A DNA stretch of 64,000 nt from an uncultured Paraprevotella sp. (lineage in GTDB: Bacteria > Bacteroidota > Bacteroidia > Bacteroidales > Bacteroidaceae). How positions within the stretch are numbered: position 1 is the stretch's first letter; each line of letters opens with the position of its first letter. Below the pieces are notes generated by a model. It saw nothing but the letters and a program-made list of their open reading frames with translations, was not told the origin of the DNA and searched no databases. Where the stretch lies: contig CAJUGV010000005.1 in NCBI GenBank assembly GCA_910586505.1, forward strand, positions 140,810 through 204,809, written 5' to 3'. A program made the position numbers and the translations under genes. Of the stretch, positions 8,165 through 15,606 are shown piece by piece.

Positions 8165-8195
8165 CGCAAAGATAAGTTTTTTTTCTATCTTTGCG
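8165..8195. promoter_or_regulatory. Back-to-back divergent promoters in an inverted repeat
   Basis: CGCAAAGATA (8165-8174) and TATCTTTGCG (8186-8195) form a perfect 10-base inverted repeat. Each arm holds a TATCTTTG -7 box: the minus-strand copy (8167-8174) serves the DPP IV gene and the plus-strand copy (8186-8193) the radical SAM gene. Polymerases bound to the two would overlap. Confidence 0.65.
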
Positions 8196-8217
8196 GGATG
8201 ATAGATATTTAAAAAGT

Positions 8218-9168
8218 ATGATTACACCTTATTTATATACAGATTACGGCGAATTCCTGCGCAGGGAGTTTCCTTTCAAAGTACAGAAGATTTCCGTCAA
8301 CGCCGGATTTACGTGTCCGAACAGGGACGGGGCGAAGGGGCACGGAGGCTGTACTTACTGCAATAATCAGACTTTTAATCCCGACTATTGCTGCATCGGG
8401 AAGTCTGTCACCGGACAATTGGAGGAGGGCAAGCGTTTCTTTGCACGCAAATATCCCGAGATGAAATACCTTGCCTATTTCCAGGCTTATACGAATACCT
8501 ACGGAGAGCAGGAGGAGCTTGTGCGGAAGTATGAAGAAGCGTTGGCTGTGAGGGATGTCGTGGGGATTGTCATAGGTACTCGTCCCGACTGCATGCCGCC
8601 GGCCTTGCTCGACTATCTGGCCGAACTGAACCACCGCACGTTTCTGATGGTGGAGTACGGGATAGAGAGCACCGATGACGACATTCTGCTGCGCATCAAC
8701 AGGGGGCATGATTTTGCCGCTGCGGCGGATGCCGTGGAGCGTACGGCCGCCGCTGGTATACGGACGGGCGGACATATCATTCTCGGACTGCCGGGGGAGA
8801 AAACCGACACGCTGCCCGAGCAGGCCGGCCGCATTTCGGAACTGCCGCTGACTACGTTGAAGATCCATCAGCTCCAGTTGATCCGGGGTACGCGCATGGC
8901 TCAGGAATATGAGCGGCATCCCGACCGGTTCCATCTTTATGCGTTGGACGAATACATAGATCTTGTCATCGATTACATCGAACATCTGCGTGCCGATCTT
9001 GTTCTGGAGCGATTCGTTTCGCAGTCGCCCAAGGAACTGCTCATCGCTCCCGACTGGGGGGTGAAAAACCATGAGTTTACGGCGCGCCTGAAACAACGGA
9101 TGCGGGAACGGGGAGCTTGTCAGGGGCGGCTGGCCGGAAAGGATGTTTTGGAAAAGGTAATCCGGTAA
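8218..9168 (+). CDS. YhcC-type radical SAM protein (TIGR01212 family)
   Basis: This 316-residue radical SAM protein has the family's widely spaced cluster motif: cysteines at about 33, 45 and 48 in FTCPNRDG and GGCTYCNNQ. FQAYTNTYGE and VIGTRPDCMP follow. Its reaction is not settled; relatives include E. coli YhcC. I chose the ATG at 8218 because the longer frame opening at 8191 would start inside the -7 box. The gene is transcribed alone, divergent from the DPP IV gene. Confidence 0.88.
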   Translation: MITPYLYTDYGEFLRREFPFKVQKISVNAGFTCPNRDGAKGHGGCTYCNNQTFNPDYCCIGKSVTGQLEEGKRFFARKYPEMKYLAYFQAYTNTYGEQEELVRKYEEALAVRDVVGIVIGTRPDCMPPALLDYLAELNHRTFLMVEYGIESTDDDILLRINRGHDFAAAADAVERTAAAGIRTGGHIILGLPGEKTDTLPEQAGRISELPLTTLKIHQLQLIRGTRMAQEYERHPDRFHLYALDEYIDLVIDYIEHLRADLVLERFVSQSPKELLIAPDWGVKNHEFTARLKQRMRERGACQGRLAGKDVLEKVIR

Positions 9169-9195
9169 AAGCTTCGCCGTTACGTTTTTTTTACC

Positions 9196-9203
9196 TATTT
9201 TTG
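9196..9203 (+). promoter_or_regulatory. Promoter -7 box of the GH105-DUF4861 gene
   Basis: TATTTTTG fits TAnnTTTG about 65 bases before the start codon; a TTCG at 9173-9176 is a weak -33 candidate. Confidence 0.55.
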
Positions 9204-9268
9204 TACGCAGAGCGACGGGCTTGATATATGAAGAACCAATCAAACGTTTATTACAAATATTAATCTAA

Positions 9269-11590
9269 ATGAAACACATTCAATTTAATCTTCTGCGGCT
9301 TTATGTGGGCTTGTGGTGTGCAGTGGCGTTCCTTTCCGTAGCAGGACAGGGTAGCCGTGAGTCGGCTGAGGTTCTGCGGCTGATAGAGAAAGTCAATGAT
9401 TACTGGCAGGCTAACAATTCGCCTGAGACACGTGCGTTTTGGGACAACGCCGCTTATTATACCGGCAATATGGAGGCCTACCGGCTCACGGGGAAGGCTG
9501 CCTATTACAATTACAGTATGCAGTGGTGCGAGCACAACCGTTGGCGCGGTGCTAATAGTGACGACAAACAGAACTGGAAATACAAGACTTATGGCGAGGG
9601 GCAGGATTTCGTGCTGTTCGGCGATTGGCAGATTTGTTTTCAGACCTATATCGACATGTATAACCTGAATCCGGCGGACTATAAGGTGGCGCGTGCCAAA
9701 GAGGTAATGACCTATGCCTGCCACATGAACGAGAACAAATTCTGGTGGTGGGCTGATGCACTCTATATGGTGATGCCCGTGATGACCAAAATGTACAAAC
9801 TGACGGGCGACCGTATGTTCCTCGACCGTTTGTATGAGAATTACCTGTGGAGCGACAGTCTGATGTATGATGCGGAGGCTCAGTTGTATTATCGTGACGC
9901 CAAATATATTTATCCGAAGGTGAAGACGGCAAGCGGCGGAAAGAGTTTCTGGGCGCGTGGCGACGGATGGGTATTGGCAGGACTGGCCAAGGTGCTGGGC
10001 GATATGCCGCACGACTATGAGCATCGCGCTTTCTTTGTGAAGCGTTTCCGTGAACTGGCACAGGGGGTGGCGCGCAGCCAGCGTCCGGATGGTTATTGGA
10101 GCCGCAGTATGTTATGTGAGGAAGACGCTCCGGGGCCAGAGACGAGCGGAACGGCATTTTTCACCTACGGCCTGATGTGGGGCGTCAATCATGGGTTACT
10201 CGACAAGACCGATTATGCCCCGGTAATAGAGAAAGCATGGCGCTATCTCGTGTCTACGGCTCTTCAGCCGGATGGCAGCATTGGCTATGTGCAGCCTATC
10301 GGCGAGAAACCCGACCCGACGCGCAAGGTGGATGCCGGATCGCAGGCTCCTTTTGGCACGGGTGCGTGGCTGCTTGCTGCTTGCGAGCGGGTGCGCTATG
10401 TGGACGGAAGTGTGAACGACGGCAACTCTCCGTCTGTAGAAGTAGAAGTGACCAATGCGACGAAAGATAACCGTAGTGATGTGGTGGAACTGGATGCCGA
10501 AACCGTGTTTGAGAAACTCGGACTCGGCGGCGGACGCCAGTTTGTGGTGTATGACGGCGACCGGACGGAAGTGCCTTATCAGTTGACACACGACGGAAAA
10601 CTGCTTTTGCAAGCCTTTGTCCGCCCGCAGTCTGCCACAAGGATGACGATCGTCAAGGGCTTGCCTGCCGATTATCGTTTCACGGCCTGGGGGCGTGTCT
10701 ATGCACAACGTGAGGACGACCTGGCCTGGGAGAACGACCGGAACGGGTGGAGAGCCTACGGTCCGGCCATTCAGAGGAGCGGTCAGCGCCTCTACGGCTT
10801 TGATGTGTTCAATAAGAACGTGCCGCATCCTATGCTTGAAACCTTCTACCACAGCGAACTGACATCCTACGGCCTGCAGGACAAACTGCGCAAGGCAGGC
10901 CGCGGCGGCGAGTGTGCGGCTCTTCACCGAACGCTGACCTACCATCGCGACCGGGGCAACGGTATGGATGCCTATACGGTAGGTCCTACGTTGGGTGCCG
11001 GGCTTCCCGCTCTGATGGAGAACGGTAGTTTCATATTCCCTCAGTGTTACGAGGACGTCGAGATATTGGACGAGGGGCCTTTGCGCTTTGCCGCCCGTAT
11101 GCGTTTCGGAGCCGTCAAGGTCGGCCGGTCGGATCATGTTGTGGAAAGCCGCGTGGTTACGCTGGATAAGGGTACGCACCTGAATAGATGCGAGGTGACG
11201 TACGACAATTTGGGCGAGGCACATAAGGTGGCTGCCGGAATCGTGGTGCATAAGAGCCATCCGGAAGCTTACGTGATGAACAAGAAGCTTGGTTATGTGG
11301 CTTATGCCGATGCGATGGATCATCCTGAAGCCATGAACGGACTGATATATATCGGTTGCCTGTTTCCGGAAGGATTGAAGACGGTGAAATATGTGCCGGT
11401 GGCCAAGGAAGAAGCCGGTGCGGTGGGCCATGTTGTAGGTATCTGTGACTATAAGCCCCATACGGTGTTTACCTATTATTTCGGTTCGGCCTGGAGCAAG
11501 TATGACATGCCGGACTTCGGCGTATGGCAAGAGAGCCTTGCACGCTATGGGCGCATGTTGAAAGAGCCTTTGAAAGTAACGCTGAAATAA
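9269..11590 (+). CDS. GH105 unsaturated uronyl hydrolase fused to DUF4861
   Basis: This secreted 773-residue protein has two parts. Residues about 25-375 form an (alpha/alpha)6 barrel of GH105 (older GH88/YteR annotation) with WWWADALYM holding the likely catalytic Asp163, plus FWARGDGWVLAGLAKVL and GTGAWLLAACE. GH105 enzymes remove the unsaturated uronic acid left by pectin lyases, classically from rhamnogalacturonan. Residues about 395-773 match DUF4861 (AWENDRNGWRAYGPA, YHRDRGNGMDAY), a beta-rich domain of unproved role. It follows its own promoter and ends at a strong terminator. Confidence 0.85.
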   Translation: MKHIQFNLLRLYVGLWCAVAFLSVAGQGSRESAEVLRLIEKVNDYWQANNSPETRAFWDNAAYYTGNMEAYRLTGKAAYYNYSMQWCEHNRWRGANSDDKQNWKYKTYGEGQDFVLFGDWQICFQTYIDMYNLNPADYKVARAKEVMTYACHMNENKFWWWADALYMVMPVMTKMYKLTGDRMFLDRLYENYLWSDSLMYDAEAQLYYRDAKYIYPKVKTASGGKSFWARGDGWVLAGLAKVLGDMPHDYEHRAFFVKRFRELAQGVARSQRPDGYWSRSMLCEEDAPGPETSGTAFFTYGLMWGVNHGLLDKTDYAPVIEKAWRYLVSTALQPDGSIGYVQPIGEKPDPTRKVDAGSQAPFGTGAWLLAACERVRYVDGSVNDGNSPSVEVEVTNATKDNRSDVVELDAETVFEKLGLGGGRQFVVYDGDRTEVPYQLTHDGKLLLQAFVRPQSATRMTIVKGLPADYRFTAWGRVYAQREDDLAWENDRNGWRAYGPAIQRSGQRLYGFDVFNKNVPHPMLETFYHSELTSYGLQDKLRKAGRGGECAALHRTLTYHRDRGNGMDAYTVGPTLGAGLPALMENGSFIFPQCYEDVEILDEGPLRFAARMRFGAVKVGRSDHVVESRVVTLDKGTHLNRCEVTYDNLGEAHKVAAGIVVHKSHPEAYVMNKKLGYVAYADAMDHPEAMNGLIYIGCLFPEGLKTVKYVPVAKEEAGAVGHVVGICDYKPHTVFTYYFGSAWSKYDMPDFGVWQESLARYGRMLKEPLKVTLK

Positions 11591-11620
11591 TTTGTTTACC
11601 GCAGTATATTAAGATGTAGT

Positions 11621-11667
11621 AACAGGCCGGGGATGTCGAAGAGTAGCCCCGGCCTGTTCTTTTTTTG
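11621..11667 (+). terminator. Rho-independent terminator of the GH105-DUF4861 gene
   Basis: AACAGGCCGGGG (11621-11632) pairs perfectly with CCCCGGCCTGTT (11647-11658) and is followed by a run of T. Confidence 0.9.
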
Positions 11668-11784
11668 CGGAAATCCGCGTGCCGTCAGGCTGTATGGGGA
11701 TGTTGATGGGCTGAAAACCGGATTACGAACTATAATCTTTTATTTTTTGTTTAGTCTGATAAGGAAAAACTGCATTCAAATCGT

Positions 11785-11792
11785 TATTTTTG
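11785..11792 (+). promoter_or_regulatory. Promoter -7 box of the GH3 gene
   Basis: TATTTTTG fits TAnnTTTG. It is the best box in the 476-base gap and would give the GH3 mRNA a leader of about 268 bases. Confidence 0.5.
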
Positions 11793-11798
11793 CGTGTA

Positions 11799-12066
11799 GA
11801 ACAGTCTTAAATAAGCATATATGGGAAATAATGCATCGGGAAGTGCGGTGCGTCCGGTGCTTCGGGGAATGACTGGGTCCGGCGGGGGAGCGGGAGCATG
11901 TGAGCGGTTGGCTCATAGTGACATGACAGGCCGCGGCAGACCGAGGGGCATGATAGACTGCTGACGTTACCGGGCGTGGGGAACCGGATGAGGAGACTGT
12001 CCTCCGTCGATGACACCTGAGGAATGAGGAGCAGAATACAGAAGACAAACGTTTAATCTATATCAT
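11799..12066 (+). promoter_or_regulatory. Long GC-rich structured 5' leader of the GH3 gene (unidentified)
   Basis: Between the probable transcription start and the GH3 ATG lie about 268 bases with no convincing reading frame. The stretch is rich in G and can fold into several small hairpins: CATGT...ACATG enclosing GAGC GGTTG GCTC (about 11896-11924), CCGG...CCGG (about 11971-11988), and GAGGA...TCCTC near 11990-12005. I compared it by eye with cobalamin, TPP, RNase P, SRP and tmRNA consensus elements and saw no match. It may be a regulatory leader or a small RNA. Confidence 0.35.
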
Positions 12067-14664
12067 ATGAGACACTTAATTTTAGCATTAGGTATGGGGG
12101 TGATGGCGGCTTCCGGCATATCGGCACAGGAGATGCCGTATCAGAATCCGAATCTTTCGCCTGAACAGCGTGCAGAAGATCTGGTGAAAAGACTGACACT
12201 GGAAGAGAAAGTCGCGCTGATGATCAACTCGTCACCGGCAGTGGAACGCCTGGGGATAAAACCTTATAACTGGTGGAGTGAGGCGCTGCATGGTGTGGCG
12301 CGCAACGGTGTGGCCACGGTCTTTCCCATTACAATGGGGATGGCTTCGGCTTTCGATGAAGAAATTGTGGAGAGAGTATATACTGCGGTGAGCGACGAGG
12401 CGCGTGCCAAATATAATGAGGCCCATCAAAAAGGGAGCTATGGCCGGATGAACGAGGGGCTGACTTTTTGGACGCCTAATGTGAATATTTTCCGGGACCC
12501 GCGCTGGGGGCGCGGTCAGGAGACGTGGGGAGAAGACCCTTATCTGACTTCCCGTTTGGGACTGGCGGTAGTAAGAGGATTGCAGGGACCGGCTGATGCC
12601 CGATACGACAAGCTGCATGCCTGTGCCAAGCATTATGCCGTGCATAGCGGACCGGAAGCCAAACGCCACTACTTCGACGTGGAGGCGCTTGATCCGCGCG
12701 ACTTGTGGGAAACTTATCTTCCGGCTTTCAAGGTTCTGGTGCAGGAGGGAGACGTAAAGGAAGTGATGTGTGCCTACCAGCGTTTTGAGGGAGAACCTTG
12801 CTGCGGAAGCCACCGTCTGCTTCAGCAGATTCTGCGCGACGAGTGGGGATTCAAGTATGTGGTGGTGAGCGATTGCGGTGCCATCGGCGATTTTTTCCGT
12901 CCCGGACTGCATGAGACGCATCCTGATGCCGCCACTGCCAGTGCGTCGGCTGTGGACAACGGCACCGATCTGGAATGCGGCGGTGGGGACTACCGGCATC
13001 TGAAAGACGCCGTGGCCCGTGGTCTGATCACGGAGCAGCGTATAGACACCAGCCTGCGCCGTCTTATGGAAGCCCGTTTCGCTTTGGGCGAGATGGATCC
13101 GGATTCCATCGTGTCATGGAGCGGAATCGGTGTGGATACGGTAGACTGTCCGGCACATAGGCAGATGGCTCTCGATGTGGCCCGCAAGTCGATGGTGCTC
13201 TTGCATAACAATGGCGTGTTGCCTTTGGATAAAGGTATGTCCGGCAGGATTGCCGTGATGGGGCCCAATGCAGCCGACTCCGTGATGCAGTGGGGAAATT
13301 ATGAAGGCACCCCCTCCCACACTTGTACGATTCTGGACGGAATCCGTTCGAAGGCGGGTGATGTCGTCTTTGAGAAAGGCTGCGACCTTTTGAGTAATGA
13401 CGTGTTCGATTCTTACTATAACTGGCTGTCGCATGACGGGCGTACCGGCCTGAAGGCTACTTACTGGAACAATATGGAAATGAAAGGAGAGGTGGCCGCC
13501 GTGCAGGAACTGGCTACTCCCGTCAACATGAACAATGGGGGAAACACCCGGTTTGCCGCAGGGGTGAACCTGCATTACTTCACGGCAGTTTACGAAGGTA
13601 CGTTCCGCCCGCAGAAGTCCGGCCGTTATCATTTGGTGATAGAGGGAGACGACGGTTATCGGGTGTATGTGAACGGCGAGAAGGTGATAGATTACTGGGG
13701 TGAGCATGCCGCCGCGGAGAGAGACTATGCGTGGCAGGCCCAGGTCGGCAAGTCTTACGACATCAGAATCGAATACATGCAGGCGGCGGGCGAGGCCGTG
13801 CTTCGTTTCGATGTGGGAATTCCCCGTCAGGTGACGGCTGCCGAGGTGGCCGCGCGGGTGAAGGATGTAGACGTAGTGGTCTTTGCGGGAGGAATCTCTC
13901 CCAAACTGGAGGGGGAGGAGATGAACCATATCCGTGTCGAGGGGTTTGCCGGAGGAGACCGTACTTCGATAGAACTGCCGCGTGTGCAGCGTGATATTCT
14001 GAAAGCGTTGAAAGCAATAGGAAAGAAGGTGGTTTTCGTCAACTGTTCGGGCTCGGCCATGGCTTTGGTGCCCGAGTTGGAGTCGTGCGATGCCATCCTG
14101 CAGGCCTGGTATCCCGGTCAGGCAGGAGGTGAGGCGGTGGCCGATGTGTTGTTTGGCGACTTCAATCCTTCGGGCAAGCTTCCCGTGACGTTCTATAAGA
14201 ATACCGAACAGCTTCCCGACTACGAGGATTACAGCATGAAAGGACGTACCTACCGTTATATGACGGAGAAGCCGCTCTTCCCGTTCGGTTACGGATTGAG
14301 TTATACGACATTCGAAATCACCAAGGGAAAACTGAGTAAGAAAGTTGTGAAAGCCGGTGAGCCGGTGAAGTTCAGTGCGCAGGTGAAGAACACCGGTAAG
14401 CGTGATGGAACAGAGGTGGTTCAGGTATATGTGCGTAAGGTAGGCGATGAGGGCGGACCGGTAAAGACGCTGCGTGGATTCCGTCGTGTGGAACTGAAAG
14501 CAGGTGCATCGCGCAATGTCTCCATTGAACTGGCAGCGGAAGCGTTCGAGTTCTTTGATGCGGCCACCCATACAATGCGGGTGATGCCGGGTAAATACGA
14601 AGTGACTTTTGGAAACAGTTCCGACACTCCGTCCGCCAATACTTTGAAAGTAACGCTGATCTGA
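12067..14664 (+). CDS. GH3 glycosidase, beta-xylosidase type, with PA14 insert
   Basis: This secreted 865-residue protein has a signal peptide (1-20), the GH3 TIM barrel with RWGRGQETWGEDPYLTSRLG, and the nucleophile Asp269 in VVSDCGAIGDFF. The second sandwich domain is split by a PA14 module (about 460-600, starting GLKATYWNN). A fibronectin III-like domain follows at the C-terminus (LSYTTFEIT onward). This layout is typical of Bacteroides BxlA-like xylosidases, which remove xylose or arabinose from xylo-oligosaccharides; related enzymes act on glucosides, so the substrate is a guess. It stands alone after a long leader. Confidence 0.9.
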   Translation: MRHLILALGMGVMAASGISAQEMPYQNPNLSPEQRAEDLVKRLTLEEKVALMINSSPAVERLGIKPYNWWSEALHGVARNGVATVFPITMGMASAFDEEIVERVYTAVSDEARAKYNEAHQKGSYGRMNEGLTFWTPNVNIFRDPRWGRGQETWGEDPYLTSRLGLAVVRGLQGPADARYDKLHACAKHYAVHSGPEAKRHYFDVEALDPRDLWETYLPAFKVLVQEGDVKEVMCAYQRFEGEPCCGSHRLLQQILRDEWGFKYVVVSDCGAIGDFFRPGLHETHPDAATASASAVDNGTDLECGGGDYRHLKDAVARGLITEQRIDTSLRRLMEARFALGEMDPDSIVSWSGIGVDTVDCPAHRQMALDVARKSMVLLHNNGVLPLDKGMSGRIAVMGPNAADSVMQWGNYEGTPSHTCTILDGIRSKAGDVVFEKGCDLLSNDVFDSYYNWLSHDGRTGLKATYWNNMEMKGEVAAVQELATPVNMNNGGNTRFAAGVNLHYFTAVYEGTFRPQKSGRYHLVIEGDDGYRVYVNGEKVIDYWGEHAAAERDYAWQAQVGKSYDIRIEYMQAAGEAVLRFDVGIPRQVTAAEVAARVKDVDVVVFAGGISPKLEGEEMNHIRVEGFAGGDRTSIELPRVQRDILKALKAIGKKVVFVNCSGSAMALVPELESCDAILQAWYPGQAGGEAVADVLFGDFNPSGKLPVTFYKNTEQLPDYEDYSMKGRTYRYMTEKPLFPFGYGLSYTTFEITKGKLSKKVVKAGEPVKFSAQVKNTGKRDGTEVVQVYVRKVGDEGGPVKTLRGFRRVELKAGASRNVSIELAAEAFEFFDAATHTMRVMPGKYEVTFGNSSDTPSANTLKVTLI

Positions 14665-14688
14665 TAGGAAGGGGGAGTATATAAAAGT

Positions 14689-14719
14689 GACGGGTGCGGA
14701 AATCGGAACCGCACCCGTC
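14689..14719 (+). terminator. Hairpin after the GH3 gene
   Basis: GACGGGTGCGG (14689-14699) pairs perfectly with CCGCACCCGTC (14709-14719). The following run is only loosely T-rich (TCCATTCTCT), so termination may be weak. Confidence 0.65.
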
Positions 14720-14777
14720 TCCATTCTCTGAAAAAAATAGAAACATAGTGCTCTATAGTGGGAACAAGCAAAGCTGT

Positions 14778-15204
14778 ATGTACTCTCGAAACGAAATCGT
14801 TGGGAAGAAAAGAGGAATTGCCGGTGACATTATTAAGAGTCCCAGGTCTGAAATAGCTAATGATATTGATTATTGTGCTCCTATAGAATGTAAAAACGGT
14901 CTTGTAATGGGATTAAGTAATACAGATCCAAATGAAATGGATAGCGTGGAGGATCGTTTGAAAACGGTAGTTTCTTAGGGGCTGTTAAATCAGAGAAAAC
15001 ACAGTACAAAATCGCGCTTTCGTTTCTTCAGGTCGAGGATTTATAGGAAATCATATCTCTGGAAACTATTATGATGGTGGCTCAGTAGGTTACGAAGCAG
15101 TATATAGTGGAATAAACGGATTTGTGATATCGGCGCATGTGATTAAACGGCCACCTTGTCCATATAAAACACGGCACATGCGTAAGACAATATTTATATT
15201 CTAG
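14778..15204 (+). pseudogene. Decayed coding remnant, frameshifted
   Basis: The 14665-15606 gap holds no intact gene but has coding-like pieces. An ATG at 14778 opens 66 codons (MYSRNEIVGKKRGIAGDI and onward) to a TAG at 14976. A second stretch in another frame, 14989-15201, reads GNHISGNYYDGGSVGYEAV and then GINGFVISAHVIK. The second part faintly recalls the histidine-motif region of trypsin-like proteases, but the order of pieces does not fit well. Base composition is more A/T-rich than in neighbouring genes. I read it as a gene broken by frameshifts; a chance open frame is possible. Confidence 0.3.
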
Positions 15205-15280
15205 ATGCTATGGGCTTACGGATGCAGCCTTCTGTAAAGTCTATGATGCACATCAAATTCTACTATCTGCTTTAGACTGA

Positions 15281-15529
15281 GACCCTTTCGATATGTATGT
15301 TCCTTTGCGGGAAAACGTAAAAAAAGAAAAATATATCCTAAGAGTTGAAACCGGAGACGATAGGGAACCGCATTTAAAACGTGACCCTTTCAAGGTTTTC
15401 CTGTCTATTCGGTAAAATGATGACTTGCAGGTTCCTTGCCGTGAAACAGGAAAGCCTGAACGGTTTGACTTTCGCATTGGACATGATTATGAGAAGAAAA
15501 GCTCAAAACGGTGGATACGGGAAAAGTAA
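15281..15529 (+). pseudogene. Decayed coding remnant with in-frame stop
   Basis: One frame stays open from 15281 to 15526 apart from a single TAA at 15413. It reads MYVPLRENVKKEKYILRVE from an ATG at 15293 and, after the stop, VPCRETGKPERFDFRIGHDY. Its end at TAA 15527 runs into the terminator hairpin of the opposite peptidase gene. The family is not recognised. It may belong with the remnant just upstream. Confidence 0.25.
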
Positions 15530-15555
15530 CCGTGCCCATCGTTTTGAGCTTTTCT
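15495..15555 (-). terminator. Long hairpin terminator of the DUF6057-propeller-S9 operon
   Basis: AGAAAAGCTCAAAACG (15495-15510) pairs perfectly with the arm at 15540-15555. The inner parts GGTGGATACGG and CCGTGCCCATC extend the stem with G-U pairs. On the minus strand the stem ends in CTTTTCTTCTC. Confidence 0.75.
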
Positions 15556-15606
15556 ATGTTGATATCTCGGATATAAGTCTGTTTGAAAAATATTTCCGGA
15601 CGACAC

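Noticed and set aside
11799..12066. Cobalamin riboswitch, RNase P RNA, SRP RNA or tmRNA in the GH3 leader
   Set aside because: None of the conserved cores of these RNAs could be found by eye on either strand.
13114..14724. A minus-strand open frame of 536 codons inside the GH3 gene
   Set aside because: Antisense to a complete GH3 enzyme with intact motifs; no independent support.
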